The notes under the pieces are model-generated. The model was not told the DNA's origin and did no database searches. It was given only the letters and a program-made list of their open reading frames with translations. Positions 61,475 through 64,000 of a stretch of 64,000 bases of DNA are shown here, one piece after another. Position 1 is the stretch's first letter; each line of letters opens with the position of its first letter. The DNA comes from Chondrinema litorale (GTDB lineage Bacteria > Bacteroidota > Bacteroidia > Cytophagales > Flammeovirgaceae): NCBI RefSeq assembly GCF_026250525.1, contig NZ_CP111043.1, positions 3,671,001 through 3,735,000 of the forward strand, in the 5' to 3' direction. Made by a program: the position numbers and the translations under genes.

Positions 61475-62167
61475 ATGAAGATTAAAGGTCTTTGGTGGAA
61501 ATTGCTAACTATTGTATTGCTGTTATATACACTAATCGGTGGATTTCTTATGGATGTTCCCCGTTTGGTAATCCTCAATGAAACAGTAAGAAATTTGTAT
61601 TTCCACGTGCCAATGTGGTTAGGAATGACACTTATGCTAGGAGCATCGGCGTACTTCTCTATCAAATATTTACAGAAACCATTTGCCAAGTTCGATAATT
61701 ATGCTGCTGAATTTGCCAATGCAGGAATTTTGTTTGGTGTTTTAGGTATGATTTCAGGCATGATCTGGGCAAAATTTACTTGGGGTGCTTATTGGAGTGG
61801 CGACCCAAAACAAAATGCAGCCGCTGTCGGACTGTTAATTTACTTTGCTTACGGTATTTTAAGAGGTGTTTTTGAAGATGAGCAGCAAAGAGGAAGAATT
61901 AGTGCAGTATACAATATATTTGCCTTTGCCGCCTATATTCCACTTATCTATATCTTACCAAGACTTACCGATTCTCTTCATCCAGGTAATGGTGGAAATC
62001 CCGGTTTTAATGCTTACGATTTGGATTCTAAACTTAGGTTGGTTTTCTATCCGGCTGTAATTGCATGGACAATGCTAGGAGTATGGATTGTAGATTTAAG
62101 AGTAAGGCTTCGAGTAATACAAGCTACCAATACAGAAAAAATGTTGGAGAAAAATTCAAGTTATTAA
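61475..62167 (+). CDS. ccmC: Cytochrome c maturation protein CcmC (haem handling)
   Basis: A 230-residue protein with six membrane helices. The tryptophan-rich periplasmic motif FTWGAYWSGDPKQNAA (WGxxWxxD) and flanking His residues in NLYFHVPMWLGM and SLHPGNGG are the haem-handling features of CcmC. It loads haem on CcmE. It lies between ccmB and the small ccmD-like gene, 12 nt before the latter. Confidence 0.93.
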   Translation: MKIKGLWWKLLTIVLLLYTLIGGFLMDVPRLVILNETVRNLYFHVPMWLGMTLMLGASAYFSIKYLQKPFAKFDNYAAEFANAGILFGVLGMISGMIWAKFTWGAYWSGDPKQNAAAVGLLIYFAYGILRGVFEDEQQRGRISAVYNIFAFAAYIPLIYILPRLTDSLHPGNGGNPGFNAYDLDSKLRLVFYPAVIAWTMLGVWIVDLRVRLRVIQATNTEKMLEKNSSY

Positions 62168-62179
62168 AATTAGAAGGAG

Positions 62180-62449
62180 ATGTATAAGTACATAAAAATA
62201 TTATTACTGTCATTTGCTCTATCGTTTTCATTTGCAGAATCGAGTATGGCTCAAGAAAAGCAAAAGATTACTGAGCAAGATTATTCTAATAATGAAATTG
62301 AGATGGCAGATGTAATGCGAAGCAATGGCAAAATTTACATTGTTGTAGCTACTGTTTTTTCTTTATTTGCTGGAATTGTTGTGTATTTGGTGATGTTGGA
62401 TAAAAAAATAGGAGCATTGGAGAAAAACATATCAGATGATTCTATCTAG
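62180..62449 (+). CDS. ccmD: CcmD-like small membrane protein
   Basis: An 89-residue protein: a signal-like N-terminus ending near SSMAQ, a polar stretch, then one membrane helix (IYIVVATVFSLFAGIVVYLVMLD) and a Lys/Glu-rich tail. Position between ccmC and ccmE matches CcmD, which helps release haem-loaded CcmE. CcmD proteins are poorly conserved, and this one is longer than usual because of the signal-like extension. The call rests on context and topology. Confidence 0.75.
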   Translation: MYKYIKILLLSFALSFSFAESSMAQEKQKITEQDYSNNEIEMADVMRSNGKIYIVVATVFSLFAGIVVYLVMLDKKIGALEKNISDDSI

Positions 62450-62517
62450 AATTACTAAACAATGCAATTGGCTATCAAAACAACCAAAAAAGAAATTTAA
62501 TTAATTAACCTGTTTCA

Positions 62518-62961
62518 ATGAAAAAGACACATATTTTCGGAGTCGTAGTAATAGCTATAGCAATTGGTATAATCATATCTACTGCAGGTGATGCCAGTAA
62601 ATATGTCACTTTTGATGAGGCTTTCGATTTGGCTTCTAGTGGTAGTGACAAAAAAGTGCATGTGATTGGCGAATTGAAAAAAGATGCTTCTAACCAAGTT
62701 GTTGGTGTAAAATACAATCCTGGTTTAGACCCAAACTTTTTGGCTTTTACATTGGTAGACGAAAACAAAGAAGCTAAGGAAATTGTATGTTACCAACCAC
62801 CAGCATCTATGACAGATTTTGAGAAATCAGAAAAGGTTGTAGTTATCGGAAGGGTAATAGAAGATCAATTTGTTGCTAGCGAGATTCTAATGAAATGTCC
62901 TTCTAAATACGAGGAGAGAGAAATTCAGGCAAATAGTGGTAAAAAAGTAAGTGAGTTATAA
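62518..62961 (+). CDS. ccmE: Haem chaperone CcmE, Cys-type variant
   Basis: A 147-residue protein with one N-terminal membrane helix (THIFGVVVIAIAIGIIIST) and an OB-fold periplasmic domain (KKVHVIGELKKD; EIVCYQPPASMTDFEKSEKVVVIGRV). Classical CcmE binds haem covalently through a His in HDxxY; here the motif reads CPSKY, with Cys127 and Tyr131, the CxxxY variant described from Desulfovibrio and archaea. It ends the ccmBCDE unit. A hairpin (62948-62956 with 62972-62980) spans its stop codon. Confidence 0.9.
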   Translation: MKKTHIFGVVVIAIAIGIIISTAGDASKYVTFDEAFDLASSGSDKKVHVIGELKKDASNQVVGVKYNPGLDPNFLAFTLVDENKEAKEIVCYQPPASMTDFEKSEKVVVIGRVIEDQFVASEILMKCPSKYEEREIQANSGKKVSEL

Positions 62962-62980
62962 TATTATCATTACTCACTTA
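62948..62980 (+). terminator. Hairpin over the ccmE stop codon
   Basis: TAAGTGAGT (62948-62956) pairs perfectly with ACTCACTTA (62972-62980) around an AT-rich loop containing the stop codon; TTGCTTTT follows. It lies 9 nt before the convergent rdgB stop, so it may serve the end of the ccm unit. Confidence 0.5.
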
Positions 62981-62989
62981 TTGCTTTTC

Positions 62990-63574
62990 TTAAACGATAT
63001 TTTCTAAATAAGCCACCAGCTTTTCTACGGCAAGTCCTCGGTGGCTTATTTTATTTTTCTCTTCTGAAGAAAGTTCTGCAAAAGTACGATCGTAACCCTC
63101 AGGTTTAAAAACTGGATCGTAACCAAAACCATTGGTACCAGTTGGCTTATCAGTTATTTCACCTTTTACAATTCCTTCAAAAGCTTTAGTTTCGCCTTTA
63201 TATATTAAAGTGATTACTGTTTTAAACTGGGCACTTCTATCAGTTTTACTTTCAAGGTTTTTTAGCACTAGTGCTATATTGTCATCACTGTTTCTTTGCG
63301 GGCCAGCATATCTGGCAGAATATACACCCGGCTCATTGTTTAGTGCGATTACTTCTAGTCCGGTATCATCTGCAAAACAATCGATTTGATAATGGTCTTT
63401 TACATACTGTGCTTTTTGCTCTGAGTTTCCCTCAATTGTTGGCTGTGTTTCTGGAATATCTTCTTCACAGCCTATTTCCTTAAGACTTACAATCTGAAAC
63501 TTGTCTGCAAGAATCTCTTGTATTTCTTTTAGTTTGTGTGGGTTGTTAGTCGCAAAACAAATAGATGGTTTCAT
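62990..63574 (-). CDS. rdgB: Non-canonical purine NTP pyrophosphatase (RdgB/HAM1)
   Basis: A 194-residue housecleaning enzyme that hydrolyses ITP, dITP and XTP. Family motifs: ICFATNNPHKLKEIQEI, FADDTGLEVIALNNEPGVYSARYAG with catalytic Asp residues, and TNGFGYDPVFKPEGYDRTFAEL, then KNKISHRGLA. Length is normal. The ATG comes 12 nt after the T run of the FKBP terminator, so transcription must start very near or read through. Confidence 0.95.
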   Translation of the reverse strand: MKPSICFATNNPHKLKEIQEILADKFQIVSLKEIGCEEDIPETQPTIEGNSEQKAQYVKDHYQIDCFADDTGLEVIALNNEPGVYSARYAGPQRNSDDNIALVLKNLESKTDRSAQFKTVITLIYKGETKAFEGIVKGEITDKPTGTNGFGYDPVFKPEGYDRTFAELSSEEKNKISHRGLAVEKLVAYLENIV

Positions 63575-63585
63575 AAGCGATAAAT

Positions 63586-63611
63586 TAAAAAAAGGCAGGA
63601 AAACCTGCCTT
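63586..63611 (-). terminator. Terminator after the FKBP gene
   Basis: On the - strand AAGGCAGG-TTTT-CCTGCCTT is a perfect 8-bp hairpin followed by a T run (A run 63586-63593 on the + strand). It lies 6 nt after the FKBP stop codon and directly upstream of rdgB. Confidence 0.85.
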
Positions 63612-63616
63612 AGATA

Positions 63617-64000
63617 TTATTCAAAATAGAGTAATTCAATCTCAAAATCCAATATTGAATTGGGAGGTATACTGCCTTGTTGTGTGGCTCCGTAAGCAAT
63701 GCTAGACGGAATAATGAATCTGGTTGTTCCACCGGGTTTCATTAGTTTAATACCTTCTTGCCAGCCTCTAATTACAGAGCTGCTGTCAACAACAAATCCA
63801 AAACTTTCGTCGGAGAGTCTGGTAGAATCAAATTTTTTACCGTTTAAAAGTCTTCCTGTATACTCAACAACAACAGAATCTCCTGTAGTTGGAAATGCAC
63901 CTTCGCCTTCAACTTCTTGTATGTAATACAAACCAGAAGATGTTCTTTGGTAATTGGTGATTTCTTCTCTTTCAAGAAAATCCTGAATAATTGCTTCGTC
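63617..64000 (-). CDS. FKBP-type peptidyl-prolyl isomerase, 5' part missing
   Basis: The frame stays open to the window edge, so 127 codons of the C-terminal part are visible and the start lies outside. The FKBP fold is clear: SGLYYIQEVEGEGAFPTTGDSVVVEYTGRLLNGKKFDST is split over the first strands, followed by FVVDSSSVIRGWQEGIKLMKPGG, RFIIPSSIAYG and ILDFEIELLYFE. It catalyses proline cis-trans isomerisation; Bacteroidota versions are often lipoproteins, but the N-terminus is not visible here. A TTG at 63931 is internal. Confidence 0.92.
   Translation of the reverse strand, partial: DEAIIQDFLEREEITNYQRTSSGLYYIQEVEGEGAFPTTGDSVVVEYTGRLLNGKKFDSTRLSDESFGFVVDSSSVIRGWQEGIKLMKPGGTTRFIIPSSIAYGATQQGSIPPNSILDFEIELLYFE

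Noticed and set aside
1..64000. tRNA, rRNA or CRISPR features
   Set aside because: No cloverleaf-like sequence with conserved T-loop, no rRNA-like stretch and no regularly spaced repeats were seen.

Overview
The window is AT-rich DNA from a member of the Bacteroidota, most likely a marine Cytophagales (Flammeovirgaceae-like) bacterium; the genus cannot be fixed from sequence alone. The evidence is: two giant secreted proteins ending in type IX secretion (Por) sorting domains, a fused CcoN-CcoO cbb3 oxidase subunit, an ECF sigma factor / FecR-DUF4974 pair, a Cys-type CcmE, DUF349 repeats, and several exact TAnnTTTG -7 promoter boxes typical of this phylum.

Layout. 1-10968: an exopolysaccharide locus on the + strand with the C-terminal part of a Wzc-like tyrosine kinase, a Wzx-like flippase, three glycosyltransferases, a hexapeptide acyltransferase, a Wzy-like polymerase, then a FAD oxidoreductase, a DPM/ArnC-type glycosyltransferase and a UPF0104 membrane protein. 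11238-20011: two paralogous secreted alginate-lyase-like proteins with different accessory domains, directly downstream of the EPS genes. 20174-21511: an IS5-type transposase. 21785-34815 (- strand): DUF349 protein, YqgE, polyphosphate kinase, MOSC protein with an unknown partner, A-type Fe-S carrier, an unknown 134-residue protein, 5-oxoprolinase and O-succinylhomoserine sulfhydrylase. 35320-37110: an ECF sigma / anti-sigma pair with no SusCD genes beside it. 37366-43983: a cbb3 oxidase operon (ccoS, ccoNO, ccoQ, ccoP, ccoG, ccoH, TauE/SafE-type protein), preceded by several Crp/Fnr-like palindromes. 44151-49387: a secreted unknown, mtaB with a folded leader, a DUF1801 protein, pyrD (-) and queA. 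49384-51411 (-): a membrane GAF/PAS protein without a kinase domain. 51715-58626: one sugar operon holding a Na+/solute symporter, galK, galT, xylulokinase and xylose isomerase. 58692-60610 (-): esterase, SDR and YcxB-like genes. 60774-62961: ccmB, ccmC, ccmD-like and a Cys-type ccmE. 62990-64000 (-): an RdgB/HAM1 pyrophosphatase and a 5'-truncated FKBP gene.

How parts work together. The EPS locus should make, flip and polymerise a surface polymer; the twin lyase-like proteins, exported by the type IX system, may trim that polymer or attack an algal polyuronide. The cbb3 and ccm clusters together supply a high-affinity c-type-haem oxidase, and the Crp/Fnr-like boxes suggest oxygen control. 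The combined galactose and xylose operon suggests feeding on plant or algal glycans containing both sugars.

Several start codons were moved from an upstream TTG/GTG to the next in-frame ATG where a signal peptide, promoter box or upstream stop codon favoured it. No tRNA, rRNA, CRISPR array or known riboswitch was recognised.
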